Positions 1 through 6,641 are shown, numbered from the stretch's first letter. The stretch is 13,316 bases of DNA from JACPSX01 sp035288405 [NCBI: bacterium] (GCA_035288405.1 DATEAK010000279.1:1-13316), one strand, 5' to 3'. Notes: a model not told the origin generated them from the sequence alone. A program made the numbers and translations.

Positions 1-394
1 GTTTCTGAGAAAAAATCCCTTCGTAGGGAGGGTCCAGGAAGACGATATCGAAAGGGGCCTCGGCCCGCAGCAAGATGGGGAGGACAGTCATTGCGTCCAG
101 CGGGTAAACATGGCTCAAAGGGGAAAACCCGCAATGCTCCAGGTTCTCGGTTAAAATCTTGCAGACGTTGGGGTTAACCTCGACAAAAGCGGCATAAGAA
201 GCGCCCCGGCTGAGGGCCTCGATCCCGACGCTTCCGGTACCTGCGAAGAGATCGAGGAACCGGCAGCCCACGGATATTTCCCCCAAGATGTTGAAGAGAG
301 CCCCCCGGGCGATTTCAGGGGTGGGTCGCACAGAACGGCCGCGAGGGACTTTAAGCTTTCTTCCCTTGGCGTTACCGGTGATGACTCGAAGCAT
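1..394 (-). CDS. rsmD: RsmD, 16S rRNA (guanine966-N2)-methyltransferase, 3' end outside window
   Basis: This SAM-dependent enzyme methylates N2 of G966 in 16S rRNA during 30S assembly in the cytoplasm. The first 131 residues are visible; the family is usually about 180-190 long, so roughly the last third lies beyond base 1. The N-terminus reads MLRVITGNAKGRKL, and the segment RPTPEIARGALFNIL (about residues 23-37) is typical of RsmD. The SAM-binding loop is FLDLFAGTGSVGIEAL (residues 46-61), followed by the acidic end of strand 2 in VEVNP. The catalytic DPPY motif of N2-guanine methyltransferases is at residues 121-124. The ATG lies 5 bases after the stop of the upstream kinase gene and has no good Shine-Dalgarno sequence, so translation is probably coupled to that gene. 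In many genomes coaD follows rsmD; that cannot be checked here. Confidence 0.93.
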   Translation of the reverse strand, partial: MLRVITGNAKGRKLKVPRGRSVRPTPEIARGALFNILGEISVGCRFLDLFAGTGSVGIEALSRGASYAAFVEVNPNVCKILTENLEHCGFSPLSHVYPLDAMTVLPILLRAEAPFDIVFLDPPYEGIFSQK

Positions 395-399
395 GCAAA

Positions 400-1311
400 T
401 CAGGGAACGTCATCGAAGTGGGAGAGGCGCCGGAACTGGCGGTAGCGTTCCAGAATTTCGTCGTAGGTTAGATTCCTGAGCCTCTGCACGCTGAAAGCTT
501 CCACGCAGAAAGAGGCCATGGTGCTGCCAAAAATAATGGCTTGCCGCAGAGTGCTGTCACAGACATTATCCAGGTTTGCCAGATATCCGCACAGTCCCCC
601 GGCAAAACTATCACCGGCGCCCGTCGGATCGTAGACGACCTCCAGCGGGTAGCCCGGGGCGGAAAATACGGTGGAGTCGGTAAACATGAGAGCGCCGTAC
701 TCACCTCGCTTGATGATGAGAATCCGGGGCCCCAGATCCAAAATCTTCCGGGCAGCCTTGACCAGATTCACTTCCTCGGAAAGTTGTCTTGCTTCTCCGT
801 CGTTTAAGGTGAGCAGGTGGGCGGCAGAGAGCGCGCGCAACAGGGAATCCCGTTTGGTTTCAATCCAGTAGTTCATCGTATCGAGGCTGATGAGCTCCGG
901 TTTGCGGACCTGCTGCAAGATGTCCCACTGCAAATCGGGGTCGATGTTTCCGAGGAAAAGGTAGCGGCAGTCCCGGTAGGATTCGGGGATTTTCGGGCGG
1001 AAGTCGGCGAAAACGTTGAGATGGGTTTCCAGGGTTTCCCGCTCGTTCATGTCGTAAGAGTAGACGCCGCTCCAGCGAAAGGTTTTTCCCGGCGCCGTCT
1101 CGAGTCCTTGTAGGTCAATCGCCCGCTCGCGCAAGACCTGCAGGTGGGATTCCTGAAAATCTTCCCCGATGACCCCGACGAGATTCACGGAGGTGAAGTA
1201 GCTGGCCGCCAGCGAGAAGTAAACCGCCGAGCCTCCCAAGACCTCCCGGGCGGAGCCGAAGGGGGTCTTTACCGAGTCGAAAGCAATGGACCCTACAGCC
1301 AGAACCGACAT
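400..1311 (-). CDS. PfkB-family carbohydrate/nucleoside kinase, substrate unknown
   Basis: A 303-residue ribokinase-superfamily (PfkB) kinase, which would phosphorylate a sugar- or nucleoside-like hydroxyl with ATP. Visible motifs: the N-terminal strand MSVLAVGSIAFDSV; the substrate-lid glycine pair in LGGSAVYFSLAAS (residues 25-37); NDGE (residues 170-173), matching the family NxxE motif; and the signature DPTGAGDSFAGG (residues 228-239), with D234 as the expected catalytic base and the anion hole in GAGD. ATG 1311 is chosen because AAGGAG lies 5 bases upstream. A longer frame reaches an ATG at 1374, but that would run through the promoter -35 box. rsmD follows after 5 bases, so the two form an operon. 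The sequence does not match a ribokinase, fructokinase or adenosine kinase closely enough for me to name a substrate. The conserved-looking segments FRWSG and NVFADFRP (near residues 78-106) may shape the substrate pocket. Confidence 0.88.
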   Translation of the reverse strand: MSVLAVGSIAFDSVKTPFGSAREVLGGSAVYFSLAASYFTSVNLVGVIGEDFQESHLQVLRERAIDLQGLETAPGKTFRWSGVYSYDMNERETLETHLNVFADFRPKIPESYRDCRYLFLGNIDPDLQWDILQQVRKPELISLDTMNYWIETKRDSLLRALSAAHLLTLNDGEARQLSEEVNLVKAARKILDLGPRILIIKRGEYGALMFTDSTVFSAPGYPLEVVYDPTGAGDSFAGGLCGYLANLDNVCDSTLRQAIIFGSTMASFCVEAFSVQRLRNLTYDEILERYRQFRRLSHFDDVP

Positions 1312-1345
1312 AGCTTCTCCTTGGAACGGGAGCATAGACCGCGGT

Positions 1346-1374
1346 ACGATAACAGCGGACAGGAGCTTTGTCAA
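1346..1374 (-). promoter_or_regulatory. Sigma70-type promoter of the kinase-rsmD operon
   Basis: On the minus strand TTGACA (1374-1369) and TATCGT (1351-1346) are separated by 17 bases. The -35 box is perfect and the -10 box matches 4 of 6. Transcription would start near 1338, giving a leader of about 27 bases before the Shine-Dalgarno site and ATG at 1311. This also argues against a start at 1374. Predicted from sequence only. Confidence 0.65.
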
Positions 1375-1394
1375 TTGAGGAGAGCCTTCAACAG

Positions 1395-1491
1395 TCAGCT
1401 CTCAGCTATCAGCCGAAAATCCGGAGGTTCGCGACAAAAGTCTTGTATTTTTCCAGGCTGACAGCTGATTGCTGAACGCTGATCGCTGAAG
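1395..1491. repeat. Inverted array of 7-base TCAGCNN / GCTGANN units
   Basis: The left arm has three head-to-tail heptads of the form TCAGCNN (1395-1401, 1402-1408, 1409-1415). The right arm has five heptads of the inverse form GCTGANN (1457-1463, 1464-1470, 1471-1477, 1478-1484, 1485-1491). A 41-base spacer (1416-1456) separates them. The first five bases of every unit are exact and the last two vary. The arms are complementary and could fold into a long stem in several registers. The array lies between the two divergent promoters, and its right end is 9 bases from the -35 box at 1501. I recall similar imperfect GCTGA-rich intergenic repeats from other deltaproteobacterial genomes but cannot confirm this here. 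Confidence 0.8.
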
Positions 1492-1500
1492 CCGCGGTTC

Positions 1501-1530
1501 TTGACAGCTTTTCCAAGCGGATGTTAATAT
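1501..1530 (+). promoter_or_regulatory. Sigma70-type promoter of the etfBA-mcmA2-meaB operon
   Basis: A perfect TTGACA (1501-1506), an 18-base spacer and TAATAT (1525-1530, 4 of 6 matches). A small palindrome with five-base arms, GGCAG-CCT-CTGCC (1531-1543), sits exactly where transcription would begin and could be an operator or the first hairpin of the transcript. The promoter lies 270-300 bases upstream of etfB, so the transcript has a long leader. Confidence 0.55.
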
Positions 1531-1807
1531 GGCAGCCTCTGCCATGTGTGGGGGGCACGGTGGCTGGAGCCGGCGAAGCGCAATAGTATTCCTACACAGA
1601 GTCAGAGCCGCGTGAGTTTCCCTTTTATGTTCTGCAATGGACTCCGTCGGTTCTGGACCCTCTCGGAAGTTGTGGTTCCATTGATTCAAGGTACTTCGCG
1701 TTCCTGAAGTTACCCTTTGAGGGGGACAAAGAAAAACCCTCAAGAATAATTTCAGTGCCGAAGATGAAGTCGGAGAGAATCCGGAGAGTTGCCGGGAAGG
1801 AGATTGA
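1531..1807 (+). promoter_or_regulatory. Long untranslated leader of the etf operon with possible hairpins
   Basis: No convincing gene is present between the promoter and etfB. Several pairings are possible: TGTGTGGG (1545-1552) with CCTACACA (1591-1598), eight pairs including one G-U, enclosing a GGC/GCC hairpin near 1562-1571; GTACTTC (1691-1697) with GAAGTTAC (1706-1713), seven pairs with one bulged base; and TTGAGGG (1717-1723) with CCCTCAA (1737-1743). The last is not followed by a T run, so it is not a standard intrinsic terminator. I could not match the leader to cobalamin, TPP, glycine or c-di-GMP riboswitch cores. The segment ends with AAGGAG (1797-1802), 5 bases before the etfB ATG. 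Confidence 0.4.
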
Positions 1808-2602
1808 ATGAACATCATCGTCTGTATGAAGCAAGTCCCGGATACGGCCACCCGGATCAAGGTGAGGCCGGAAACGGGAGACATCGATCCGGAGGGAATC
1901 CAATACGTCGTCAACCCATACGATGAGTTTGCCGTTGAAGAGGCCCTGCAGATCAAAGAACGTCTGGGGAACGGGGAAGTAACGGTGATCAGCTTGGGGA
2001 CCCATCGGGTCAAAGAAGCACTGCGGAGTTGCCTGGCCATGGGAGCGGATCGCGGAATTCATCTCAACGATTCTGCGTTCGAGGGAGGGGATAGCCTCGC
2101 CACGGCTATGGCTCTGGCTGCAGCTATTCAGAGGCGCCCGTTTGATCTCATCCTATGCGGTCGCCAGGCTGTGGACGATGACCAGGCACAGGTGGGGGCC
2201 AGCTTGGCCGAGCTCCTGGATATTCCTCACGTGAGCCTGATCAGCAAACTGGAGCTTTCTGCGGATGGCAAACAAGCGACGGTTCGCCGGGACGTGGAAG
2301 GGGCCTCTGAATTTGTCGAAGTGGATCTCCCGGCGGTTCTGACCTGCCAGAAGGGGCTCAATGAACCCCGTTACCCGTCGCTCAAGGGGATCATGGCGGC
2401 TAAGAAGAAACCCGTAGAGGAATTAAGAGCCACGGATCTGCAGCTTGATGCCAACACCATCGGAGCGGCCGGGTCCAAGATGAAAGTTCTACGATACTCG
2501 GCGCCTCCGGCTCGAGGTGGAGGGAAGATTCTCCAAGGCGAGCCTGCGGAAGCGGTGAGAGAGTTGGTGCGTCTCCTTCGAGAAGAGGCAAAGATAATTT
2601 GA
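1808..2602 (+). CDS. etfB: Electron transfer flavoprotein, beta subunit
   Basis: The small subunit of the cytoplasmic ETF heterodimer, which accepts electrons from acyl-CoA dehydrogenases and passes them to a membrane quinone reductase or another acceptor. At 264 residues it has normal length. It opens with MNIIVCMKQVPDTATRIKV, then NPYDEFAVEEALQIKE (residues 36-51), both typical of EtfB. The nucleotide-binding loop is GRQAVDDDQAQVG (residues 118-130). The family signature region runs from VRRDVEG through EVDLPAVLTCQKG to NEPRYPS (about residues 159-191). The start is fixed by AAGGAG 5 bases upstream. The loop DDDQAQVG lies between the classical DDD(x)NQ type and the DGDTAQVG type of electron-bifurcating ETFs, so I cannot say which kind this is. 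etfA follows after 39 bases. No acyl-CoA dehydrogenase lies in the window. Confidence 0.95.
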   Translation: MNIIVCMKQVPDTATRIKVRPETGDIDPEGIQYVVNPYDEFAVEEALQIKERLGNGEVTVISLGTHRVKEALRSCLAMGADRGIHLNDSAFEGGDSLATAMALAAAIQRRPFDLILCGRQAVDDDQAQVGASLAELLDIPHVSLISKLELSADGKQATVRRDVEGASEFVEVDLPAVLTCQKGLNEPRYPSLKGIMAAKKKPVEELRATDLQLDANTIGAAGSKMKVLRYSAPPARGGGKILQGEPAEAVRELVRLLREEAKII

Positions 2603-2641
2603 CGACGTCATGATCCACGATCCATACGGGAGGATGAAGAG

Positions 2642-3640
2642 TTGGGGAAAACAGTTCTGATTTTTGCCGAACAAAAGGATGGGGGCTTGCGACGGGCATC
2701 TCTGGAGGTGGCCTCCTTAGGACGGGAACTTGCCGCGGGTCTGGGCGGTACACTGGAAGCGGTCATCCTTGGAGAGAAGGTTTCCGAGGAAGTTATCGGC
2801 GTGCTGGGACAGTACGGGGTTTGCCGGGTTCACGTGCTTGAGCATCTGCTCCTGGCCCATTACACGGCCAGAGCCTACACAATGGCTTTGACCCCGGTTG
2901 TGAAGGAAGTGGATCCGGAAATTTTCCTGCTGGCCGGAACCACCTTAGGGCGTGACTTGGCGCCACGGGTCGCTACCCGCCTGCGAACCGGACTGGCGGC
3001 CGATTGTGTTCATGCTGCTCTGGGAGAAGACGGAGTTTTGGCGCTTAGAAGGCCGGTCTATGCGGGAAAAGCTTATGCCGAAGTAAGAATCCCCGAGTCG
3101 CGGCCACAGATGGCGACCATACGGCCGAACGTGATGCCCCTTGGAACCCCGGACCCGGATTCGAAAACGGAGATCCACCGGGTTTCCTGCGAACTGGACG
3201 AGGCCGTTATCCGCACCCGGGTAAAGGAAGTGGTTAAGACGAGCAGCGGGCTTGTGGAGTTGGGTGAAGCAAAAATCATTGTCTCCGGTGGCCGGGGAAT
3301 GAAAGGTCCGGAGAATTTTCCCCTTTTGGAAGAACTCGCCAAACCGCTGGGAGCCGCGGTGGGAGCATCCCGAGCTGCCGTCGACGCGGGCTGGAGAGAG
3401 CATAAATGGCAGGTGGGCCAAACGGGGAAGACGGTTTCGCCTGATCTCTACATTGCCTGTGGAATCTCGGGAGCGATTCAGCACCTCGCGGGAATGTCCT
3501 CCTCGAAATGCATCGTGGCCGTTAACAAGGACCCTGAAGCTCCGATCTTCAAAGTGGCTGATTACGGAATTGTCGGCGATTTGTTCGAAGTCGTGCCGCT
3601 GTTGCACGAGGAATTCCGAAAGCTCCTGTCCGGTAGTTAG
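2642..3640 (+). CDS. etfA: Electron transfer flavoprotein, alpha subunit
   Basis: The large ETF subunit, carrying the redox-active FAD; 332 residues, normal length. The N-terminal half is the ETF alpha/beta domain ([31 protein letters not shown] at about residues 97-115). The C-terminal FAD domain shows [12 protein letters not shown] (215-226), [10 protein letters not shown] (241-250), the flavin loop [20 protein letters not shown] (258-277) followed by AIQHLAGM, then [10 protein letters not shown] and [14 protein letters not shown] (up to about 319). The chosen start is a TTG with GGGAGG 8 bases upstream. An ATG at 2634 is in another frame and hits a stop after eight codons. The rare TTG start may lower alpha-subunit translation unless it is coupled to etfB. 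It is co-transcribed with etfB, and an 85-base gap with a hairpin separates it from the B12 subunit gene. Confidence 0.95.
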   Translation: MGKTVLIFAEQKDGGLRRASLEVASLGRELAAGLGGTLEAVILGEKVSEEVIGVLGQYGVCRVHVLEHLLLAHYTARAYTMALTPVVKEVDPEIFLLAGTTLGRDLAPRVATRLRTGLAADCVHAALGEDGVLALRRPVYAGKAYAEVRIPESRPQMATIRPNVMPLGTPDPDSKTEIHRVSCELDEAVIRTRVKEVVKTSSGLVELGEAKIIVSGGRGMKGPENFPLLEELAKPLGAAVGASRAAVDAGWREHKWQVGQTGKTVSPDLYIACGISGAIQHLAGMSSSKCIVAVNKDPEAPIFKVADYGIVGDLFEVVPLLHEEFRKLLSGS

Positions 3641-3656
3641 TGCCATGTCTTCGCAT

Positions 3657-3685
3657 TGCATTGACAGCATGCTGTGGTCAGTGCA
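3657..3685 (+). other. Inverted repeat / hairpin between etfA and the B12 subunit gene
   Basis: TGCATTGAC (3657-3665) pairs with GTCAGTGCA (3677-3685) over nine positions, eight Watson-Crick and one T-G. Inside lies the perfect 12-base palindrome ACAGCATGCTGT (3664-3675). No T run follows, so it is not a standard terminator. The same bases contain TTGACA (3661-3666) with a poor -10-like CATAGC 17 bases further on, so a weak internal promoter with an operator is another reading. Confidence 0.45.
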
Positions 3686-3725
3686 TAGCTTGGATGCTCC
3701 GGGAACGACGAGAGGAGAATGGCCC

Positions 3726-4142
3726 ATGACGGCGCGGATCATCCGGGTCCTCATCGCCAAAGCGGGACTTGACGGCCACGACCGGGGTGCCAAAGTGGTG
3801 GCTCGGGCCTTGCGGGATGCAGGTATGGAGGTGATCTATACCGGTCTCCATCAGACTCCCGAGCAGGTGGTGGCTGCGGCGACTCAAGAGGACGCCGATG
3901 CGATCGGACTCAGCGTTCTCTCGGGAGCGCACCGCTATTTGTTTTCCCGCATCAGGGAGCTTCTCAAGGCTCGCGGGATGGATGACGTCCTCCTCTTCGG
4001 CGGCGGGATCATCCCCAGGGAGGATGTATCCTTCTTGCAGGAGATCGGGGTGAGAGGCATCTTCACGCCCGGTGCAACCACGGGAGAGATCGTGGATTTT
4101 GTGCGCCGCGAGGTCGGCACTCGTCGAAGGGAAAGTCCGTGA
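3726..4142 (+). CDS. mcmA2: Stand-alone cobalamin-binding subunit of a methylmalonyl-CoA mutase type enzyme
   Basis: A 138-residue B12-binding domain equal to the C-terminal part of methylmalonyl-CoA mutase, which interconverts (R)-methylmalonyl-CoA and succinyl-CoA. The base-off/His-on motif is complete: LDGHDRG with H18 as the lower cobalt ligand, SVL (63-65), and FGGGIIP (91-97). Further family matches are [20 protein letters not shown] and [18 protein letters not shown] 3726 is chosen because GAGGAG lies 8 bases upstream; the frame is open further upstream but would overlap etfA. Its stop overlaps the GTG of meaB by four bases. The catalytic TIM-barrel large subunit is absent from the window and must be encoded elsewhere if the pair works as a mutase. 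Isobutyryl- or ethylmalonyl-CoA type mutases use similar small subunits, so the exact substrate is not fixed. Confidence 0.9.
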   Translation: MTARIIRVLIAKAGLDGHDRGAKVVARALRDAGMEVIYTGLHQTPEQVVAAATQEDADAIGLSVLSGAHRYLFSRIRELLKARGMDDVLLFGGGIIPREDVSFLQEIGVRGIFTPGATTGEIVDFVRREVGTRRRESP

Positions 4143-5095
4143 GCCTGGCGCAACGGGTGCTCAAAGGAGATGCGAGAGCTGCCGCCCGCTTGATTTCCAT
4201 GGCGGAAGACGGGGACCCGGCTGCCCGTTCCGAAATGGAGAGTTTATACCCGCACACGGGGCGGTCTTACATCGTAGGAGTGACAGGCCCGCCCGGCTCG
4301 GGGAAGAGCACGCTCGTCGATCGACTCACGGAGCGGCTGCGACTGGAGCGAAAGAAGGTTGGGATTATTGCTGTTGATCCCTCCAGCCCGTTTACGGGGG
4401 GAGCGATCCTGGCAGATCGGATCCGGATGCAGCGCCACGGGACCGATGAAGGAGTTTTTATCCGTAGCATGGCCAGCCGGGGGCAACTGGGCGGGCTGTC
4501 TTACGGGACCTATGATGCAGTTCAAGTTCTGGATGCCTTTGGCTGTGAGATCATCTTGCTTGAGACTGTGGGGGTGGGACAGGACGAGGTGGATATCGTA
4601 AGGACAGCGGATTCTGTGCTTGTCCTGGCGGTGCCCGGCTTAGGGGATTCAGTCCAGGTTCTGAAGGCGGGAATACTGGAAATTGCCGATATCCTGGTCG
4701 TTGGTAAGGCCGATCTGGAAGGGGCGGATCAGGTGGAACGGGATCTGCGGGGTTTGCAGGAAATAAAGGGGGGAGAACCGCAGGAATGGTTGCTGCCCGT
4801 GCTCAAAGTTGAAGGGCTCAGTGGCGTGGGAGTGGCGGAACTCCTGCGGGCGATCGAAGAGCACAAGGAATACATGAGCCGTTCTCGTGAAGGGGAAGCG
4901 AGAAAAAGGCAGCGCCTCGAGGCGCACCTGGAGCGGCTCCTGGCGGAAACATTGATGGGGCAGGCTTTGGAAATCCTGAGGCGCTCGGGGAAGTGGGACG
5001 ATGCTGTGGCCCGGCTGGGCCGGCGTGAGTGCGCGCCTCATAAGCTGGTTGAAGAACTGGCGGGACACGTCTTGAGTTCCCCTTCTTCGCGCTGA
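4139..5095 (+). CDS. meaB: MeaB/ArgK-type GTPase, chaperone of B12-dependent acyl-CoA mutase
   Basis: A G3E-family P-loop GTPase that gates loading of adenosylcobalamin into the mutase and protects or reactivates it. It has 318 residues, the usual length. Motifs: helical N-terminus with [18 protein letters not shown]; Walker [10 protein letters not shown] (50-58); [15 protein letters not shown] (80-94); the switch region [12 protein letters not shown] (142-153); and a C-terminal helical dimerisation segment (about 240-290). The guanine-specificity motif, usually NKxD, reads [11 protein letters not shown] here: Gly189 replaces the Asn (codon GGT at 4703-4705). The start is the GTG overlapping the stop of the B12 subunit gene by four bases (GTGA), with GAAGG upstream, so the two are translationally coupled. 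This pairing is the main reason to read both as parts of a mutase system rather than an amino-acid transport ATPase. Confidence 0.93.
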   Translation: MSLAQRVLKGDARAAARLISMAEDGDPAARSEMESLYPHTGRSYIVGVTGPPGSGKSTLVDRLTERLRLERKKVGIIAVDPSSPFTGGAILADRIRMQRHGTDEGVFIRSMASRGQLGGLSYGTYDAVQVLDAFGCEIILLETVGVGQDEVDIVRTADSVLVLAVPGLGDSVQVLKAGILEIADILVVGKADLEGADQVERDLRGLQEIKGGEPQEWLLPVLKVEGLSGVGVAELLRAIEEHKEYMSRSREGEARKRQRLEAHLERLLAETLMGQALEILRRSGKWDDAVARLGRRECAPHKLVEELAGHVLSSPSSR

Positions 5096-5130
5096 TCTCT
5101 CCCGTTTGCGCGAGCCGGGGGAGAAAACAC

Positions 5131-5160
5131 TTGACAATGCGGAGAAGTCTTTGTTAGGCT
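5131..5160 (+). promoter_or_regulatory. Sigma70-type promoter of the atpZIBE(-rex) operon
   Basis: A perfect TTGACA (5131-5136), then 18 bases and TAGGCT (5155-5160), or 17 bases and TTAGGC. It starts 36 bases after the meaB stop. TTGTGAA (5170-5176), just downstream of the -10 box, equals one half of the Rex operator consensus TTGTGAA-N4-TTCACAA. The other half is not conserved (GGAACTT at 5181-5187). The leader to the first gene is about 100-140 bases. Confidence 0.5.
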
Positions 5161-5303
5161 CACGCCGTTTTGTGAATTTGGGAACTTTCCAGCCGGTGAT
5201 ACCATGAAGGCATGCGGTCCTGCCGAACAATGGGCTCGGTCGGTCCGGGCCGATTTTCTGTGTGGTCACCGGTGCGGGAGTTCACAGGTCAGGCAAGTTC
5301 GCT

Positions 5304-5531
5304 GTGGACCCCGAGATCAAATCGATCGTAAAACAGATGGGGGCGTTCAGCGCGCTCAGTCTGGAATTTGGCCTCAGCGGTGCGGCAGGGTTTGTGGTGG
5401 GTTTTTACGTTGATCGTTGGATCGGAACCACGCCGTGGCTGACGGTCATTTTTTTGTTTGCGGGAATTGCGGCAGGAATTCATAACCTGGTTCGCATGGC
5501 CAAGCTTTTCCAAAAAACCGGGTGGCTTTGA
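5304..5531 (+). CDS. atpZ: AtpZ, small membrane protein of the ATP synthase operon
   Basis: A 75-residue inner-membrane protein of the AtpZ family (ATPase gene 1), found at the head of F-type ATP synthase operons and thought to help assemble or stabilise Fo, possibly with Mg2+. Two membrane helices are visible: about residues 15-36 (LSLEFGLSGAAGFVVGFYVD) and 41-62 (WLTVIFLFAGIAAGIHNLV). They are joined by the family motif GxxxDRWIGTTPW. No ATG is available in frame. GTG 5304 (VDPEIKSIVKQMG) fits family length, with only a weak AGG upstream. A GTG at 5262 would add 14 residues and also lacks a ribosome binding site. The stop overlaps the ATG of atpI by one base (TGATG). Confidence 0.8.
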   Translation: MDPEIKSIVKQMGAFSALSLEFGLSGAAGFVVGFYVDRWIGTTPWLTVIFLFAGIAAGIHNLVRMAKLFQKTGWL

Positions 5532-5935
5532 TGACCGGGGCTGAGCTCATTAGCCAAGAGAAAAAGAAAATTCGGAGGATCGAGCGGGATACCGTGGCGG
5601 CTGCTGCCGTGTTAACTGCGGGAAGCTTGCTGGTGACCTCTTGGCATTTCGCTCTCAGTGTGGCTTTTGGGGGAGTGATCATGTCCATCAACCTCTACCT
5701 TTTACGCCGGATCGTGGAAGCGGTTATCTTGCGCAACGAGGTCAAAGCGGGCCGGTTGTTCCTGAAAGTGAGCGGGCATTTTGTCTTGTTTTTGGGGCTG
5801 GCGGCGATCGCCTTTCAGGTGCTTAAGGCTGAGGTGATGGCTTTTGCCCTGGGGACCACGAACCTGTTGCTGGCTGCGACGGTAGAGGCCATCCGGGAGT
5901 TTTTTCGCCTGCAAGGCGTAAAAGAGGGGCTGTAA
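5531..5935 (+). CDS. atpI: AtpI, ATP synthase subunit I
   Basis: A 134-residue hydrophobic protein matching the ATP synthase I chain family, which assists assembly of the subunit c ring. Four membrane helices are predicted: about residues 19-37 (TVAAAAVLTAGSLLVTSWH region), 40-56 (LSVAFGGVIMSINLYLL), 74-92 (SGHFVLFLGLAAIAFQVL) and 96-115 (VMAFALGTTNLLLAATVEAI). A basic N-terminus (EKKKIRRIERD) precedes the first helix. ATG 5531 is preferred because it overlaps the atpZ stop as TGATG. GTG 5522 and TTG 5528 are in-frame alternatives. The stop is directly followed by the atpB ATG without a gap. The order Z-I-B-E and the topology give most of the confidence, because AtpI sequences diverge strongly. 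Confidence 0.82.
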   Translation: MTGAELISQEKKKIRRIERDTVAAAAVLTAGSLLVTSWHFALSVAFGGVIMSINLYLLRRIVEAVILRNEVKAGRLFLKVSGHFVLFLGLAAIAFQVLKAEVMAFALGTTNLLLAATVEAIREFFRLQGVKEGL

Positions 5936-6625
5936 ATGCCGGAAGAGCCTTTTACCTGGTTTTCTCTCATTCCGGGCTTGGCAAACCAGCCGAACCACGT
6001 GGTGGGATCTCTGCTGGTCTTCATCTTGATGATCCTTTTTGCCCTTGCCGTGCGCCTCGCCGTCAAGAAAACCAACTCTCCGTTGGTTCCCCAGTCCCGT
6101 CTCCATCTGGTAGCCGAAATGGTGGTGGATGGTCTGCTCAATTTTCTGGAGGGGATTATCGGCCACGAAGCCAAGAAATTCTTGCCGCTTCTTGGGGCCA
6201 TCTTTCTGTATATTTTGGTGAGTAACTTGCTGGGGCTGATTCCCGGCTTTCTCCCCCCGACCGAGAGCTTCAATACAAACCTGGCGGCAGGTGTTTTTAT
6301 GTTCCTCATGTATAACTACTACGGATTCCGGGAGCATGGGGTTAAGTACGTGAAGCAGTTCCTGGGGCCTGTATTGCCGCTGGCGCCCCTGATGTTGATC
6401 ATCGAACTGGTCAGCCACGCCTTTCGTCCCTTTTCTCTGGCTTTACGTTTGACAGGAAATATGTTCGGAGACCATCTCGTGTTCACCATTTTTTCCAATC
6501 TGGTCTCTGTTTTGCTTCCGGTAATTTTTCTGGGTCTCGGCCTGGCTGTCTCAATCATCCAGGCCTTCGTGTTTACTCTGTTGTCGGCGGTTTACATCAG
6601 CCTTGCCATTTCCCATGAACATTGA
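5936..6625 (+). CDS. atpB: ATP synthase Fo subunit a
   Basis: The stator channel subunit of F-type ATP synthase, an inner-membrane protein carrying the ion half-channels. It has 229 residues with 5-6 hydrophobic segments. The key helix reads PFSLALRLTGNMFGDH (165-180), where R171 matches the essential arginine (E. coli R210) facing the c ring. The last helix has IIQAFVFTLLSAVYISLA (207-224), where Q209 corresponds to the conserved Gln. SNLLGLIPGF (96-105) is the usual fourth-helix motif. The LTGN form replaces the more common LFGN. The ATG directly follows the atpI stop, with AGAGGGG upstream. The F1 genes (atpHAGDC, atpF) are absent, so the synthase is encoded in at least two loci, as known for many deltaproteobacteria. 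Confidence 0.95.
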   Translation: MPEEPFTWFSLIPGLANQPNHVVGSLLVFILMILFALAVRLAVKKTNSPLVPQSRLHLVAEMVVDGLLNFLEGIIGHEAKKFLPLLGAIFLYILVSNLLGLIPGFLPPTESFNTNLAAGVFMFLMYNYYGFREHGVKYVKQFLGPVLPLAPLMLIIELVSHAFRPFSLALRLTGNMFGDHLVFTIFSNLVSVLLPVIFLGLGLAVSIIQAFVFTLLSAVYISLAISHEH

Positions 6626-6641
6626 TGATGGAGGAGATCCC

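Noticed and set aside
1312-1374. N-terminal extension of the PfkB kinase to ATG 1374
   Set aside because: The extension overlaps a TTGACA -35 box, does not look like the family N-terminus, and ATG 1311 has AAGGAG at ideal spacing.
1544-1615. A 23-codon open frame in the etf leader (starts MCGGHGGW)
   Set aside because: No ribosome binding site precedes it and its bases fall in a predicted stem; there is nothing to support translation.
1531-1807. Cobalamin riboswitch before the etf-mutase operon
   Set aside because: The B12 link of the operon makes it attractive, but I cannot find the conserved core (GGGAA, GCCACTG and the AGTCAG-GACCTGCC type B12 box) in order.
5098-5124. Terminator after meaB (TCTCCC paired with GGGAGA)
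   Set aside because: The stem has only six pairs around a 15-base loop and is followed by AAAA, not a T run.
5170-5187. Complete Rex operator downstream of the atp promoter
   Set aside because: Only the left half TTGTGAA fits; the right half matches just 2 of 7 positions, so I keep it only as a tentative half-site.
5212-5331. A 39-codon open frame in the leader of atpZ (starts MRSCRTMG)
   Set aside because: It overlaps atpZ in another frame, has an odd composition and resembles no family I know.
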